NCBI GenBank assembly: GCA_028290465.1
Contig: JAQGJU010000149.1
Location: 1 to 64,000, forward strand
Direction of reading: 5' to 3'
Source: Xanthobacteraceae bacterium
GTDB taxonomy: Bacteria > Pseudomonadota > Alphaproteobacteria > Rhizobiales > Xanthobacteraceae
Length of the DNA: 64,000 nt
A program made the translations under genes and the position numbers. Below the pieces are notes generated by a model. The model made no database searches, was not told the DNA's origin, and saw nothing but the letters and a program-made list of their open reading frames with translations. Every line of letters starts with the position of its first letter. Position 1 is the stretch's first letter. Shown here piece after piece: positions 63,583 through 64,000 of the stretch.

Positions 63583-63798
63583 ATGGCGATGGGTGGGACG
63601 GTCAAATTCTTCAACACCGAGCGCGGCTACGGATTCATCAAGCCGGACGATGGCGGTCGCGATGTGTTCGTGCACATCACCGCGGTCGAACACGCCGGAC
63701 TGAAATCGCTGGCCGAAGGTCAGCACATCAGCTTCGAGGTCGAGCCGGACAAGAAGGGCAAAGGCCCCAAGGCCGTCAATCTGGTGATCACCGGTTGA
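63583..63798 (+). CDS. Cold-shock protein (CspA family)
   Basis: 71-residue single cold-shock domain binding single-stranded RNA/DNA. RNP1 is RGYGFIKP (residues 14-21) and RNP2 is DVFVHI (27-32), with TVKFFN before them. GGAG lies seven bases before the ATG at 63583. The 184-base gap after rlmJ is long enough for a structured leader, common for csp genes, and contains several short GC-rich self-complementary segments. Which paralogue it is cannot be said. Confidence 0.93.
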   Translation: MAMGGTVKFFNTERGYGFIKPDDGGRDVFVHITAVEHAGLKSLAEGQHISFEVEPDKKGKGPKAVNLVITG

Positions 63799-63854
63799 AG
63801 TTCGCGTGCGTCCGTCAGACCGGCGGCGCTTTCGATGTGTAATGCGTCGATGCG

Positions 63855-63870
63855 AAATGCGATCGCATTT
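63855..63870. other. 16-base perfect palindrome after the cold-shock gene
   Basis: aaatgcgatcgcattt reads the same on both strands. It lies 57 bases after the csp stop. It could be an operator for a gene beyond the window; the rest of 63799-64000 shows no supported gene. Confidence 0.4.
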
Positions 63871-64000
63871 GTCGCGACCAACCGGTATCCGTCTGGATAA
63901 TATCCACCTGGATCACGTCAGTCGCGCCGCGCGCGTTTTGCTCCCCACGAAGCCAATCCCGCCCTCGCCAAATAATAATCCTGCCTCGCCACCTCTCGCC

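Noticed and set aside
63855-63870. Cyanobacterial HIP1-like site (GCGATCGC) within the palindrome.
   Set aside because: A single occurrence in a GC-rich genome; all other evidence points to an alphaproteobacterium.
1-64000. tRNA genes, CRISPR arrays, insertion sequences and prophage genes.
   Set aside because: No T-arm GGTTCGAATCC-like sequence, no regularly spaced repeats with unique spacers and no transposase or phage protein was found on reading both strands; a covariance-model search would be needed to exclude small RNAs.

Overview
The window looks like chromosome of a GC-rich alphaproteobacterium of the order Hyphomicrobiales, in the Bradyrhizobiaceae/Xanthobacteraceae neighbourhood. 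The grounds are the gene families present (DUF2093, DUF4170, DUF6101, alphaproteobacterial CheZ, a paired M16 peptidase, the waaA-lpxK-DUF374 block), dense coding with small gaps and frequent start/stop overlaps, several short palindromic repeats of the kind common in this order, and four orphan Bug/TctC periplasmic receptors. The species cannot be named from the sequence. I recognised no tRNA, rRNA, CRISPR array, prophage, plasmid origin or transposase.

Layout. 0-3.1 kb: hisS, then a decayed zone with a remnant of an ABC-transporter binding protein and a Crp/Fnr regulator broken by a one-base deletion. 3.5-10.1 kb: omega-amino acid:pyruvate aminotransferase, two divergent membrane glycosyltransferases, a TipF-like degenerate EAL protein and a HAD phosphatase-like protein. 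10.2-14.6 kb: catabolic cassette I, a LysR gene divergent from flavin reductase - Bug receptor - FAH-family hydrolase - extradiol dioxygenase. 14.7-15.9 kb: cheY and cheZ. 16.2-25.2 kb: a long plus-strand run of MaoC hydratase, ribF, ileS, lspA, an exported protein and two M16 peptidase subunits. 25.4-34.5 kb: pgi, arfB between two DUF3592 genes, mutL, a small secreted protein, rsmD, an rluB-like gene, tadA and a patatin. 34.5-37.9 kb: minus-strand run of purD, a fluoroacetate-dehalogenase-type hydrolase, an aminoglycoside-phosphotransferase-fold kinase and the patatin. 38.0-43.7 kb: catabolic cassette II (LysR divergent from Bug - alpha/beta hydrolase - dimeric-barrel protein - amidohydrolase - Bug). 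43.9-45.6 kb: xseA, bracketed by palindromic repeats. 45.8-51.0 kb: a chemoreceptor, then cassette III (Bug - CocE/NonD-like hydrolase). 51.1-58.8 kb: envelope block with DUF2093, lpxK, waaA, a DUF374 acyltransferase, DUF4170, a CysQ-like phosphatase, pmbA, DUF6101 and ubiA. 58.8-63.8 kb: a repeat-rich exported protein, rsmE, small exported proteins, RNase T2, rlmJ and a cold-shock protein.

How it fits together. The backbone covers translation and rRNA/tRNA modification (hisS, ileS, rsmD, rluB-like, tadA, arfB, rsmE, rlmJ), lipid A/Kdo assembly, chemotaxis and repair (mutL, xseA). It is interrupted by three small cassettes that each couple a periplasmic solute receptor to one or more hydrolytic or ring-cleaving enzymes. 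No TctA/TctB membrane partner is present for any receptor.

Most noteworthy: an alpha/beta hydrolase carrying the full residue set of fluoroacetate dehalogenases; three cassette enzymes that lack canonical catalytic or metal residues (a hydrolase with Ala for the nucleophile Ser, an amidohydrolase with Phe for the first metal His, and a CocE-like protein keeping only Ser of its triad); a textbook LysR operator in cassette II; and an in-frame 15-bp tandem repeat inside rlmJ.
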